Notes: a model not told the origin generated them from the letters alone. 64,000 bases of DNA from Ephemerocybe angulata (GCA_013368325.1 JAACJK010000166.1:496001-560000); one strand, 5' to 3'. Shown: positions 36,516 through 48,136, counted from the stretch's first letter. Made by a program: numbers and translations.

Positions 36516-38127
36516 ATGTCGTGTCACCTCCGTCCATTTTGCAGAGCTCTAAGTGTCCAAAGGCATTCTGGTATGTCAGTCTCATATGCGACGTGCCACG
36601 CTGCCTAACCTATGGTGATGAGCCAAGAATCTATGCAGACGGCATAAGTCCTCCGCCGTGGCGGGCGCCTCCCTCAGCGAGCTCCCCCCACCGCGGCTAG
36701 ACTACCGCAGCCTCGCAGAAAACCTCGAGCAGACTATCCAGAATGCCAAAGCACGCAACGCCCCCGTCTCCCAGGGCGACATTGCCGCCGTCGCGCGCAT
36801 GTACGCCGAAGCGAACGATGTGTCCAAGCAGCTGAACGCAAGGCGGCACCTGCAGTCCCAGGTTGGCTACAATATCAGAAAGGCGGCGAGCGACGAGGAG
36901 CGCAAGAAGGCGCGTGAGGAGGCGACGAGCTTGAAGCAGGAGGTGCATGCTTTGCAGACAAAGCTGCAGACGCTAGAGCGGACGTACCAGCAGTTCGCAC
37001 TGCACATCCCGAACGATACGCATCCCCAAACGCCCACAGGACCCGAACCCGCCGCGTCTATAATTGCGACGCATGGACCAGCGTTCATCCCTGCCGACCC
37101 CAAACGGGACCATGTAGCTATCGCGAAAGAGCTCGACCTCCTCGACCTCGAGAGCGGGGCGACTGTCACCGGCTCCTCTTGGTACTTCCTCAAGAACGAA
37201 GCCGCGCTCCTCGAAATGGCCCTCACAAACTACTCAATGTCAATAGCGATGAAGCACGGTTTCACCCCCGTCACAACGCCAGACGTCATCCGCTCCGACA
37301 TCGCAGTTCGGTGTGGGTTCCAACCCCGAGACGCGGCCACAACAGGCGACGAGGCGCCAGTATCACACATGTACCACATCACACCAAACCACGAGAGCGC
37401 GCCCCAACTCATTCTGAGTGGGACTGCAGAGATCCCGCTCGCTGGGATGTTCGCCAACAAGGTTCATAACGAGGCGGCGCTGCCTCTGAAGTACGTGGGC
37501 GTTGGCCATGCGTTCAGGCAGGAGGCCGGAGCACGGTCGGCGGACACGAGAGGTCTATATCGTGTGCACCAGTTCACGAAGGTAGAGCTGTTTGGTGTGT
37601 CGACAGAGACGCAGAGTGAGGAGATGATGGAGACAATGAAGGATATTCAGATCGAGATTCTATCGGGCTTGAACTTGTCGTTCAGGTGAATTCTGGAGTG
37701 GTCAAGTCATTTGTACGCAAGCTGACTCGTTTGGTTCTATAGGGTTCTGGACATGCCTTCAGAGGAACTCGGAGCAAGCGCTTATCGCAAATACGACATG
37801 GAAGCTTGGATGCCCGGACGCGGTACATGGGGCGAAGTGTCGTCCTTGTCGAACTGCACAGACTTCCAATCCCGGCGCCTGCACATCCGCTACCGACCTC
37901 AGGAGAAGAAAGGCGCTGTTGAAGGCCAAACGAGACTTCCTTTTGCACATACGTTGAATGGCACGGCTGCTGCTGTTCCTCGATTGATTGTTGCACTACT
38001 GGAGAACGGCGCCATGCTTGGTGAAGATGGGGTGGTGGAGGGCCTCCGGCTGCCTGTTGCCTTAAAGCCATTCTGGTTCGCTCCTGAAAGTAACCGAATA
38101 CTCGTGGAATGGCAAGAACGCGAGTAG
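36516..38127 (+). CDS. Mitochondrial seryl-tRNA synthetase
   Basis: Class II aminoacyl-tRNA synthetase that charges tRNA-Ser in mitochondria. No ATG precedes the main open frame (its apparent start at 36658 is GTG). A first exon at 36516-36570, [18 protein letters not shown], joins through a 52-nt intron to [20 protein letters not shown]; together they make a basic, Ser-rich mitochondrial presequence. Then come the tRNA-binding coiled-coil arm (about residues 50-145), motif 2 [20 protein letters not shown], and motif 3 with [19 protein letters not shown] and RLPVALKPF. The motif-3 Arg is present. A second intron at about 37,689-37,741. Around 500 residues. It diverges from RFC2 over 148 bp. 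Confidence 0.9.
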
Positions 38128-38272
38128 ATTGGCTACAAACACCACACAACACCACTCTCAGGATAATTACACGGTATTTGCTTGAAGTCCTTGCGATCAT
38201 AATACATTCGTTAACTTGCCACTTCAAACTATACAAAAAGAATGTTCTGAAAGTCGTCGTGCGTTCGCTCTT

Positions 38273-40237
38273 TCAGCGCTTCACAGCTGCTGAATCTGCG
38301 AAAGGGTCGGCGAACGGGTCTTCCTCTCCCGGGTTCGCAAATGCCACTAGAGAGTCGTTGGCGGACACGGTAACATAGTCCCGTCGCTTCGAAGGTCCCG
38401 CAGCTCTCGCTTTGTGTGTTTCCTCATCCGAGGACTCGTAGTCGCTAAAGTCCGACAGCGAGCCCCGCCTTTCCTCCTCGTCCTCGTCATCATCATCGTC
38501 TGACACCCTCTTCGGCCGCATCGGAGGTGGCAGTCTCTGGCTCGACGATCCCAAGGGCCCAAACTCCAAGTCCTCGAGATCAGGGTGGACGTGCACGGCG
38601 CCAGGTTCAGGACTCGAGTCCACCTCTTCCCTGTAGCTCCCCGATCGTGCTTGCTGGATAACGGCTTTCTGTTTCTCCTGCAAGCGCCCGACCTCACCGG
38701 TGCTGATGGTTGTTGAGGCCAGGCGTTCTGCGAGGCTGTCGGTTGAAGAGGGTTGTCCTGAGGCGGTGAGTTGATCGTACATTTCGAGCGCGTTCATGAT
38801 GCGCTCGTTTGTTTCAATGAGTGTTCCGATGAGTTCTTCATTCTCGACAAGCTGGGGAGAGGTAGGTTCAGGTAAAGCCGCGGGGATGTGGAAAAGGTGT
38901 TATACCTGGACATAGCGTACGATGGACTTTCGGACTTGTTTTGCCTTTGCAAGGCAGTCTTGCACACGGGCGTTCTCTTGCAGCTTCTCCTTCTCAATGT
39001 TTACGAGCTAGCCGGAAACACGGTCAGTACGGTCGGTCAGAGCGGGGAAGTAAATATCCTAACCGTGATAGCATTGATCAGATTACTGGAAGCTTGCGAG
39101 GCCTCTGATATGCTCTCGATGACTTTCGGCCTGTCCTGTGGAGTCCCAATAAACGGAGGTCAGCTGGTGCCCCCTAGCAAGCCCAGACCGACCAGCACGC
39201 ACCCGCTCAAAGTTAAACGGCACTCTCTTCGGCTTGTTCTTGTTCTTCCGACGTTCTTCCTCCTCCTTCCTCGCCCTCTCCTTCAAAGCCAGTTTCTCCT
39301 CTTTCTTCTTCTGCTTTTCAATCCGCTTCTTCTCCTCCTCAACGTTGAGGCCCACGAGATCGTAGAGGTTCTGTTCCCGTCGCTCAGAGACGCGGCACTG
39401 TTTGTACAGCCCTGCAACGAGAGACATGGAGGGATCGGAGGCGTACTGCTCCTTCCAGGAGCTGAGGACGAGGAGGAGCTTCTTCTTCACGCGTTTGTTA
39501 ACCGTGATGTCTGAGCCAATGAGGCGCAGTGCCTCGGTCAAGGTTCCATCAGAGAATGCAGCTGGAGCGGAGCCAAGTGTAGTTGTGATAGAGACAGTTC
39601 AATAGCGATTGGGATCAGAATGAGTAAAGCTGTGGTCTATGAACGGCGCGAGGTACGCACCGAGGAACTTCGGGCTACAGTTCTCGACGAGGGCCTTGAG
39701 CAGCTGTTGGGTGTGGGGTAGAGGGTATGACATCGTTAGGGTTGGCCTGGGCCCTCCGAAGGATATGGACAAACCACTAGAGCACGGTATTGCTGATGAG
39801 GATTTCCATGCTTGAGCTTCTTGCGCAGGGCTCTCGAGGCTTCAGTGGGCCTGGCACGTCAAGAAACCATAAGCCAAAGCCGTCAGATGACCACCAGCGG
39901 TGGAGTAGAGCGTATGTACCCTGTCGGTTGCAGATTGATCGACTCGACCAGCTCCGGAATCCTGTACAGGGTCGCGTATTGGTTAGCTAGACCTCGCACA
40001 TCGAATCGAAGGTAACGCACCCATCGTAGGCCTCCTCTGCGAGGTTCGGTCCAGTCAAAATCTCGACCCAGTCAGTGATCGAGGACTAAGAAAATGCATT
40101 GGTGTAGATAAGATGCAGCAGGGGGGACGATCGTGGGCCCTGATAAGCACAGTGCTGACACGACGCGAGCGAGAGAACGTAGCGTACGTGGGGTTTCTCT
40201 TTGCCAAAGGCCGTCTTCGCGAAACTCAGGGCAGACA
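38273..40237 (-). CDS. LSB5: LSB5-like protein with VHS and GAT domains
   Basis: Endocytic adaptor linking ubiquitin or Arf to actin regulators. The start at 40237 gives MSALSFAKTAFGKEKPH, and the VHS domain continues as SITDWVEILTGPNLAEEAYD, IPELVESINLQPT, HGNPHQQYRALVVLKALV and LIGSDITVNKRVKKKLLLVL. A Lys/Glu-rich stretch follows, then the GAT three-helix bundle: IASASQASSNLINAITLV, CLAKAKQVRKSIVRYVQLVE and NEELIGTLIETNERIMNALEMY. The acidic tail has two DPF motifs (EDPFADPFAD) that bind adaptor appendages. About eight exons. The overall layout matches yeast Lsb5 rather than GGA or Vps27, since no FYVE or GAE domain is present. Confidence 0.85.
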
Positions 40238-40730
40238 TGGTGGTTAGTATGATATCAAGAGGAGAGAGGTCTGTTTGAACTCGGAAGCCCCTCTTGGCCG
40301 CATCTATTAATATTGGACCCGCTTTGCTTCGCCTCTGCCTCTGAGCTCAGCCATCATATCGCATTGTGACATCATCCTTTGGCATTGGGCATCCGTCCAT
40401 GATGATGATGGTGCAATGTCCATCCCGCATTCCGATTCCGAAGAGTTCGAGCGGTCGGGCATGCATAGGAAGCGTCGTAATTAAAGGTGTATCGAACACA
40501 CAGCCGGAAGTTGAGAACTGGGAACTGTAACAGATTAATACACAACAAGAGGGGGAGGGCCGGAGCGGGTATGGGGATACAGAGGTGGCACGAACTGCAA
40601 GTGAAAGGAATACAGATTACAGACTGGTGCAGGATGTGTGGGGAAGGAGGCGAGTCGTAAAAGAATAAAACAGTCTAATGGCCGGGGCGTCTAATGGCTA
40701 CATTACATCCTTTAAAAGGGGGGCGTGGAT
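40238..40730. other. Intergenic region upstream of LSB5
   Basis: About 490 bp between the LSB5 start and the stop of the polyQ zinc-finger gene, both minus strand. Should hold the LSB5 promoter. No gene or repeat recognised. Confidence 0.35.
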
Positions 40731-42210
40731 TTATTGGTTTCCAACCGGGTGGCCGACTTCGTTTCCTTGCCCTCCTTGCCCTTGGTTAGGACGTTGGGCG
40801 GTTGAGGCGATATAGGTCATGAGGTTCCCCAAGTTGAAACCGGCGTTCCCGCCCATGGGGCTCTCGAGGTATAAGCGTATGATGACGGTTTCCAACGCTG
40901 CGACGCTCGCTGAGGGGTACTCGAAGGACCTGGCATGGTCACGAATGGTCGAAAACAGTGTGGCCATGTTGTCCCACCTGTCGGTGGCCGCAGATGGGTA
41001 GCTCGGGGCCTGTTGAACGACCTGCACTGGCGCTGTGTATGCGTATGACTGAGGAGCTGCGTAGGCTGGGGTTGGCAGGGGCGCAAGCATGGAAACAGCT
41101 GACGAGAAGTTCTGCATCTGTGCGTTTGGCGGGGACATTGCTTGAACTTGCTGTTGCTGTTGCTGTTGTTGCTGTTGTTGTTGTTGTTGTTGTTGCTGCT
41201 GCTGGTGTTGTTGCTGTTGCTGTTGCTGCGGCTGGGGCTGCTGCTGCGGGGCCTGCTGCTGTTGCTGCTGGATGGAAGCGGGGAGAGATGGGGGAGTATT
41301 CATAATCTGGTTGGGGCTCGACTCCTGTGGCATTGGTGTCGGAGTGGGAACGTTGTTAATGGGCGGAACGGCATTGGCAATACTGCTGCTGCTCGGCGTG
41401 GCTGGGGCAGGCATAACGGGGGCGCTTTTCCCCCTCTTCTCTTTGTCGCCCTGGACTGCGGCTTTGCGGCCCTTTCTTGTGTATGGCAGATTGGCAATCC
41501 CGATTTCATGTGAATGTTGGGAAACGTCTATGTAGAAGGCGGTTAGTGTGAATCCGAAGGGACGTCGGGTGGTTGACATACAGCATGCACGGACTTCTTC
41601 CGTATCGTAGTAGGTCTTGTAGCTGATGGAGGCGGGGCATCCCTGGCCTTCCAACTGGAACATGCTTAGCGATAGGCGCCTGGTACGAGCAGGCGCGCGG
41701 GCATACCTTTCTGCTGGGGACCTTGCGGACGCGTTCTGGGTGCTTCTTCACATACTTCTTCCGTCCGCTCCTCGAATGCCTTGCACAGACGAGCTTGGTA
41801 TGATCCTTGAACCTAGGTGGGACAGCTTTGCTTCCATGGGTATCGCCCTACGCAGAATGAGCAGTCCATTCATCGCAGCAGGCTACCGCAGCCGCGACGC
41901 ACCTTTACAAACTCAACCATGTTGCGCTCCTCCTCCTGCGCGCGCCATTGCTGGAAGGCATCGAGATTCGGGAAGCAAAGGGTATATCCGTCGTCGGTAT
42001 CGCCAGAGCCATATGGCTGTTTTGAGGAGGAAGCAACGGATTTGTGAGGATTGGTGGCAAATGTTGTGTGGCTGGGACCAGTATCTTAATTGGAGAAGGG
42101 CATTGAGCAGTGGGGACGGAAGAGGAGAAAGGGGCTAAAATACCGGGGATGTGGGGAGTGATGGAGGGGTGAAGAGACAGCTCCCCGAGACGAAATTGCT
42201 GGAAAGCCAT
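40731..42210 (-). CDS. PolyQ protein with a FAR1/WRKY-GCM1-like zinc finger
   Basis: Probable DNA-binding transcription regulator. Exon 1 (MAFQQFRLGELSLHPS) starts at 42210 and joins to TGPSHTTFATNPHKS. The folded part is GYTLCFPNLDAFQQWRAQEE, then PPRFKDHTKLVCARH, SGRKKYVKKHPERVRKVP, GCPASISYKTYYDTEEVR and ACYVSQHSHEIGIAN. The spacing Cys...Cys...Cys-His-x-His within a four-strand pattern is that of FAR1/FLYWCH/WRKY-GCM1 zinc fingers, which derive from Mutator-like transposases. A run of about 19 consecutive Gln, in a larger Gln/Pro block, separates it from a C-terminal region with RWDNMATLFSTIRDHARSFE and ETVIIRLYLE helices. Five exons. Target genes unknown. Confidence 0.75.
41148..41270 (-). 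repeat. CAG/CAA trinucleotide repeat coding for polyglutamine
   Basis: Mixed TTG/CTG triplets on the plus strand, read as CAA/CAG on the coding strand. The longest pure run is about 19 Gln, broken by His and Pro elsewhere. Mixed codons make it more stable than pure CAG, but length variation between strains is likely. Confidence 0.9.
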
Positions 42211-42419
42211 GGCTTATTATGGCCCGTCGACTTTTCGCCCTGTGCCACAACGATCCGGAGGAAAATCGCCGCCAATTTCGTCGTCCTTTTGGAGACGATT
42301 TCGATAAACTCGATGGTCGCCACAACAACTCGCACGGTCACAAGACCAAACCCCTCGTGCGGCCTCCTTTTGTCCTTTTTGAGAAGTCTTTTGAGCGCTT
42401 ACCGCCATTCACAGCTGCC

Positions 42420-43555
42420 ATGACTTCTTCTCTCAGAAACTCGCTGCATCGCCGCAACCACAAAGAGCGAGGCCAGCTCGCCCACCGCACAAAGCTTGGC
42501 TTCCTCGAAAAGCACAAGGACTATGTCAAGCGTGCCCAGGACTACCACTCGAAGCAGGACCGCATCACTCGTCTCAGGCAGAAGGCGGCGGAGAAGAACA
42601 AGGATGAGTTCTACTTCTCCATGAACAGGGAGACGACGAAGGGAGGCATCCACATCAAGGATAGAGGAAACGTCGCTCTCCCCACCGACTATGTCAAGCT
42701 ACTCAAGACCCAGGACGAAAACTATGTCCGCACAATGCGAATGTCCAATATTAAGGTACGTTCATTCGCCCTGTCTGTCCGGCGTCCTAATGAGGGTTTC
42801 GTAGAAAATCGACAAGATCAAGAAGCAGCTTACGGAGATGGCAGACCTCTTGAAGTCGAGTCTCGACGGCAACAGCCCGGACGACGATGAGGGCCTTGAG
42901 GAGGCTGAATACAAAATCCTGCAAGAAGCAGGCATCCTCTCCAAATCCAAAAAGTCTCGGCGCAAAACAGGGCACGTTCTTTTTGCAGATAGTGTCGAAG
43001 AAGGTTAGCCCCGTTTACAGGCGTGGTTACGTTTAATTAACTGAGCGCGCCCAATCTTATCTAGCCCGGACACTCGGACGGCCGCATGGCCAGGATGAGA
43101 ACGCCATGGACGTTGAAGCACCCAATGATGACCAGGCCACAGAAGAAGTAGACCTGGGATGGAAGACGGTATCACACAAGAAAAAGTCCAAGTCCAAGGC
43201 ATCCCGCCAAGCAACCGAGGAAGAAGAAGACGACCTCTCAATGACCGACGACACTCCTTCTTCAACAGCTGACATCCGCAGACGGTTATTGAAGGAGCTC
43301 AGTGCACGGCTACACCGAGACCTCCAGCTGCGATACGCCCAGCGGGAGTTTGAGATGCAGCGGTTGATGATGGGCAAAGGGGCCAACCAGAAGATCGCGG
43401 CGACGGAGAAGATGGGAGATGAGGACGAGGATAGTGAGGATGATCTGGATGCTTTGGACGCACGGAAGGGGCGGAAGAAGGAGCGTTCCAAGATCGTGGA
43501 CGAGGAGACCTACAAGCCGAGAGTGTACAAGTGGAAGCTTGAGCGCAAACGGTAG
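42420..43555 (+). CDS. UTP11: U3 small nucleolar RNP protein UTP11
   Basis: Component of the small-subunit processome that processes 18S pre-rRNA in the nucleolus. The N-terminus matches the family from the ATG at 42420: SSLRNSLHRRNHKERGQ, GFLEKHKDYVKRAQDYH, KAAEKNKDEFYFSMNRE and TKGGIHIKDRGNVALP. The C-terminal part is charged (KKKSKSKASRQATEEEEDD) and ends in the conserved VYKWKLERKR. Three exons. An in-frame ATG at 42219 would add 67 residues of unrelated sequence; because the neighbouring gene starts at 42210 on the other strand, I treat that extension as 5' UTR. Length about 330 residues, somewhat longer than yeast. Confidence 0.93.
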
Positions 43556-43809
43556 TGTTGTAGAGCAGGTTTCGCATGTGTCTTTTTAAGTCGGTTACCA
43601 CACCATACACCGGTTCGACGAGGAAAACAGCTGCAAGGAGCAACAGAGGGACAGAGAAAGGTATAGATATAATCCGGTCTTATGATATAAATGGGCATGA
43701 GATATCCTCGACAATGAAAGCGTAAAGTAGATTGTCACATAGTCCATGGGGTACTAGTGGTGTAAGTAATAGTCCAGAGATCCAGGTAGCAGGTAGATCA
43801 CATTTAAAT

Positions 43810-45325
43810 TCAAAGCACCAAGGCACTGCACGCAAACGCGATGCCAGCGACCAATGAACCAATGACATTTCCAGAGAAAGCGCTGGCAGCTCCATTTCCT
43901 CCCTTGGTAGTGTTTCCACCGGTAGTGTTCGAAGCACCTGTGCCCGAAGTGGCGTTGGCAGAGCGAGGGGTCGCGATGGGCGTTGTGGGAGCATATGTGA
44001 CGCCGTTAATCCCAGCGGCAACTTCAAATACAGATCCAGCGCCATATTCATAAAACTTGGCGGAAAACCGGAATTAGCACACCAATATTGCGTACAAGGA
44101 TGCAAGAACCTACATCGACAAGCAAGAAGTTTGGCGCCCTGCCCTGGTTATCGCGGCACGTCTGGACGTGCGCACCGAGCGAGCCCGCACCGCTCGCCGC
44201 GTTTGTCACGTTCAGCTGCTCCACGAACGGAACGGGCTGCCCGAGGAGGACCTTGTCGAGGAAGTGGTTAACGAGGAACATCTGCGTCCCTGTGTCGCCC
44301 TTGGTCCTGTTCACGCTGCAATCGAACTTCGCGACGTCGATAACGTTGAATTGCGTTTCCCAGACGTTGGTGAACTCTACAGGAATAACAATGAATTATT
44401 TTCTCAGAGACATGTTAAGAGACAGTCAAGAAGACGCACCGTCAAGCAAATAAGGAACAGCAGCAGTGTCCGCCTGGTTATCCAAGAAAGTGACTAGCCT
44501 CTTGCCACTATCAATCATCGCTCCGAGGGTCGGCCAAGCCGTCGCTGCCAAGGGAGTCGAGGGCGGCGCGTAAGAGACCGCGTCCAAGCCAACCTTGGTG
44601 AAGACGGCGCCGTAAGCCGAAGCCGGCATGTTGTCGATGTTCACGATGAGCAAGGAGAGGACTACGGAGATCGAGGTAAGGTTCCGGGTAAACAGTACAA
44701 TGACGAGCGCTTACCCTCGTTGGGGTTGGCATCGAGCCAAGACTTCACTATGGGGGGTATGAGGATGGAGTTCGGCGGTGCATGTGGATTGGCTGGGGCT
44801 TACCGGTGGTCAGGTATGTCTCGAGGGTTCCACCGTCGAGGAGGACCTAGATGGGAGAGGGTGGATAAACTTCATTGCGCCGCAGCACATGGCGCCGAGG
44901 GAACGTACGCAGGTTGAATGGCAGAGCCTGATGACATTGTTCTGATTATGTGCCTGCATCTGGAGCATTCGGACGCCATCGTTTAGTTGGGTGGTAACTA
45001 TTGAGGGTGAGGGAGAAGGAGGTTAGAGACAGGCAAGGGGTTGAGAGACGAAACCTTAACGCACTGTCTTGATCCTGGTTCACGGCCACTAAACAAATCT
45101 TGAGTATCAGTGAGCTACACAAACAAAGGTTGCAAACCTACAGTTACTAGCCGCGCCGATGGCGTACGAGTCGTGTGTCCCCACATAGGTCACGGCGCCG
45201 AAGCTACGCTCGCAGAGCTCAGCATGGCCGTTGCACACTGTCGCCCGCTTCGCCGGGGTCGTTGTCGCGGAGACGGCGAGCGCTGCGTTGAGAATCGCCA
45301 GGATGCCAGCAGCGTAAAGCTTCAT
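43810..45325 (-). CDS. Secreted, GPI-anchored PLC-like phosphodiesterase (PI-PLC X-type fold)
   Basis: TIM-barrel enzyme related to phosphatidylinositol-specific phospholipase C. A signal peptide (MKLYAAGILAILNAALAVSA) is followed by CNGHAELCERSF and the first catalytic block TYVGTHDSYAIGA, whose His fits the first active-site His. The second block is VIRLCHSTCVLLDGG, and LLIVNIDN and SGKRLVTFLDNQAD are barrel strands. Paired Cys are typical of secreted fungal members. The C-terminus is Ser/Thr/Asn-rich with several N-x-T sites and ends in a hydrophobic tail (SLVAGIAFACSALVL), a GPI-attachment signal. About six exons. No Y-domain, C2 or EF-hand, so this is not the signalling PLC1. Substrate unknown. 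Confidence 0.87.
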
Positions 45326-45947
45326 CGTCGTCGACGCTCTTCTTCTTCTGTTATTAAGTTGTGTGCGGGGTAGACAGGCCCTAGTAGTAGGACTAGTTGA
45401 GGTCGAGTAACAGCCCGTAGATCAAAGCAAAGACAAGAAAGCGAGAGAGTGAGATAGTCTGTGAGTGAGGAAGCAGCAAGAAAGGAGAGTTGGCGCGCTA
45501 CAAGCAACGCTCTATGGGGTGTTCTGCGGGGGATAAAACAGAACGGGGGGCAGTACAAAACACACTCTGACACGAGACAGAATGCGGAACATGGGTACGG
45601 CGAGCGCGTCCCCGGCGCGCGCGGCCATCACTCCATCACTCAGATCTCCTTTCAGGAACGAACCCACTTTCGGGCCAAAAATAGATTGCCTGTTACAGAG
45701 CTCTCCGAAGACCTTCGAAGACTCCCGGGAAGGATGGATAGCGAGCTGGCCCTTGTGATATCTAATGATCCTTCTATGCAGGTACTTGCTGCTCACGGGG
45801 TTTAGAGGAAGCAGTAAAGTGCGGATACGTCAATACCACACCCCTTAGGTATTTGAACTAGGCGAGCTGATTGTTGTTTGGGTCGCGAGCTATCGTTGCC
45901 ACGTTTGCTTGCCCTTGCTCAAAGACCACCACCGAAGCCCAACTGCT
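45326..45947. promoter_or_regulatory. Divergent intergenic region between the PLC-like and AYR1-like genes
   Basis: About 620 bp between start codons pointing apart. CT-rich sequence on the minus strand just upstream of the PLC-like gene is typical of fungal core promoters. No other element recognised. Confidence 0.35.
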
Positions 45948-46940
45948 ATGGCCCCCGTTGTTCTCGTCACAGGTTGCACGACTGGAAGCATCGGATATGC
46001 CTTGTGCGTACTGATAACTTCCATAACCCCGTCCCCTCTTTGACCATGGTTTACCCAGATGTGAGGAATTCGCGCGACAGGGGTGCAAAGTATACGCGAC
46101 CTCCCGACGCGTCGAGACCATCGGCGAGTCATCGTTCCCCAGCATTGAACGACTTCCATTGGATGTTACGAGCGACGAGAGCGTTGCAAAAGCCGTAGAG
46201 CATATCATCGAGCAAGATGGAAAGTTGGATATCTTGGTGAACAATGCTGGAGCACTCGTACCCGGTGCGTTTTGAGCACTTTCTCCGGATATGATCATAC
46301 CAATCGACCATTTTCTTGCAGGCCCACTGCTCGACCTGGACATCGACGATGTCAAGAGGTCGTTCGACTTGAACACGGTTTCAATTTTGCGCGTCTCCAA
46401 GGCCGTAGTACCACATATGGCCAAGCGCCATTCTGGCTTGATCATTAACATTGGCTCAGTAGTTGGCGAGATGTAAGTCTCCTACTTCTTAACTCGGATC
46501 CTAGTATTTATGGATATGTGCACAGTGCCACTCCATGGGCTGGGTTATACTGTGCAACTAAAGCAGCTGTCGACAGTATCAGCAAAGTCCTCGCAATGGA
46601 GTGCCAGCCCCTCAATATCCAGGTGATGCACGTCGCTCCCGGCGCCATTACATCCAACATTGCAGCAAACGGAACAAGCCAGTTTAACTTGCCCGAGGAT
46701 AGCTTGTGGTCTGCCTACCTCCCTGACATGATACGCCGGATCAGTGCAAGTCAGGGAAAGCACTCGATGTCGGGGGAAGACTTTGCGAAGCAGGTCGTGG
46801 GGAAGGCGTTGCGGAAGAAGCAGCCCTTCTACACTTACCTCACGCTTGGAGGCCAGTCGCTCTTGTTTATCATCCTTAGGTGGCTGCCGAGAACGGTGCT
46901 GCTCCGACTGATGTGGAGGGCGTATTCGAAGAAGGAGTGA
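45948..46940 (+). CDS. Short-chain dehydrogenase/reductase, AYR1-like (1-acyl-DHAP reductase)
   Basis: NADPH-dependent reductase of the SDR superfamily. It begins MAPVVLVTGCTTGSIGYAL with the cofactor motif TGxxxGxG, followed by CKVYATSRR and LPLDVTSDESV, LDILVNNAGALVPGP, the SDR serine region IINIGSVVGE, and the catalytic YCATKAA. Residues after it (VMHVAPGAITSNI) form the substrate loop. The C-terminus carries a hydrophobic segment (SLLFIILRWLPRTVLLRLMW) and a basic end, as in yeast Ayr1 of lipid droplets and ER, which reduces 1-acyl-dihydroxyacetone phosphate. Four exons, about 280 residues. A related reductase with another lipid substrate remains possible. Confidence 0.85.
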
Positions 46941-47360
46941 GTGAATGTACTAAGACGAGGATTGGCTTGGCTATGGGTAATAGACTCTTGTGATAATCAC
47001 AATCCTGTCTGCACACCTCTTGTTCGTATAAGTCACAGACGATGCAGTGCGGTTCTCCTTGGGAGTGGGGATGCACGTTTGACCGAGGCAGAATCCAAGC
47101 AGAATCGGAGATCGGTACCAAGAGAATGATCTAAGCGCCAGGGCGCCTGGGCTTGAGCCAAGGGGCTTGGGGTCTTGGAGGTCTTGGAGTGACACGGACA
47201 CACGGACATATCAGCGTGTGAGAGAACCGCGTCATAGGAAGGTGCACTGCCACCGACGCGTTTGGTTCGTTCAGATGCACGACTGGACGCTCTTCGTCGC
47301 CGTTCAACTCGTTCTCCTGTACAGATACCCATAGGCCCACCGTCGCGTGCAGAAAGCAGG
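46941..47360. promoter_or_regulatory. Upstream region of the myosin light chain gene with two PacC-like hexamers
   Basis: About 420 bp between tandem plus-strand genes. It includes GCCAGG at 47137-47142 and GCCAAG at 47157-47162, both fitting GCCARG, in a CTTGG-rich stretch. Whether these are functional is unknown. Confidence 0.3.
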
Positions 47361-48064
47361 ATGTCAAAATACCCGGATTATCTGTCGCCGAATCCAACAC
47401 CAACAAAGGGAGGGAAACCCCAGAAACCGCGGGTGCGACGCGAGGCCTCTGGAGTGTTTTCGCTCTTCCAGGCGCCTCAGATCCAGCAGTTCAAGGAGGC
47501 ATTCCAACTGATTGACCATGACAAGGACGGATGGATCAACGAGAATGATTTGAGAGAGATCTTTGCGAGTCTAGGTAAGATTGGGAAAGGGTTGTTTATG
47601 GACCACAGTGCTGAAGGAAGCAGGGATCTCGCCATCGAAGCGGATGATGGACGAGCTGCTGAACGCCCGACCAGGGACACACAGCCGATCGCCCTCGTTC
47701 GAAGAGGCCTCTGCAGACCGGGGGATCAACTTTACGATGTTCCTGACGATGATGAGTGAACGGCTGTTCGAGTTTGATACGGAAGCGGAGCTTATTGAGG
47801 CCTTCGAGTCGTTTGATGAGAACGACAAAGGGACGGTGAAGGTGGACGAAATGCGGAAGTGGCTGAGCGAAGTTGGGGAGAGAATGGACATGCAGGAGGT
47901 GGGTGGGTGCTTGGAGACATGGACGGGCGCTAACGGGGCTGCAGATCGACAAGCTGTTCAAGGGCCCGTTCACGGACCGGCAGGGAAACTTCAACTACCG
48001 GGAGTGGGTGAAGGTGCTGCGAATCAACGACGAAGAAGAGACGCAACAGGCGCTGGTGCTGTAG
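47361..48064 (+). CDS. Myosin regulatory light chain (RLC1-like, EF-hand)
   Basis: Light chain of class II myosin in the cytokinetic ring. The start at 47361 gives MSKYPDYLSPNPTPTKGG and then RVRREASGVFSLFQAPQ, which matches the regulatory light chain entry (basic residues, a phosphorylatable Ser, VF.LF). The first EF-hand loop is intact, DHDKDGWINEND; later loops are degenerate, as in other light chains. INFTMFLTMMSERL and GNFNYREWVKVL are family blocks. Three exons; the 50-nt first intron follows ASLG. An insertion of about 16 residues (GTHSRSPSFEEASADR) sits before INFTMF. Length about 200. Calmodulin and Cdc4 are less likely because of the N-terminal extension. Confidence 0.87.
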
Positions 48065-48084
48065 ACGTAATAGTGATGACAATA

Positions 48085-48136
48085 GGGGAATTCAAGTTAA
48101 ACGCAACAGCCGTTTAAAACAACGAGTTCTGTTTAA
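48085..48136 (+). repeat. Left terminal inverted repeat of the MITE
   Basis: 52 bp, inverted copy of 48415-48466 with a single mismatch (G versus T at the 43rd base). Confidence 0.88.
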
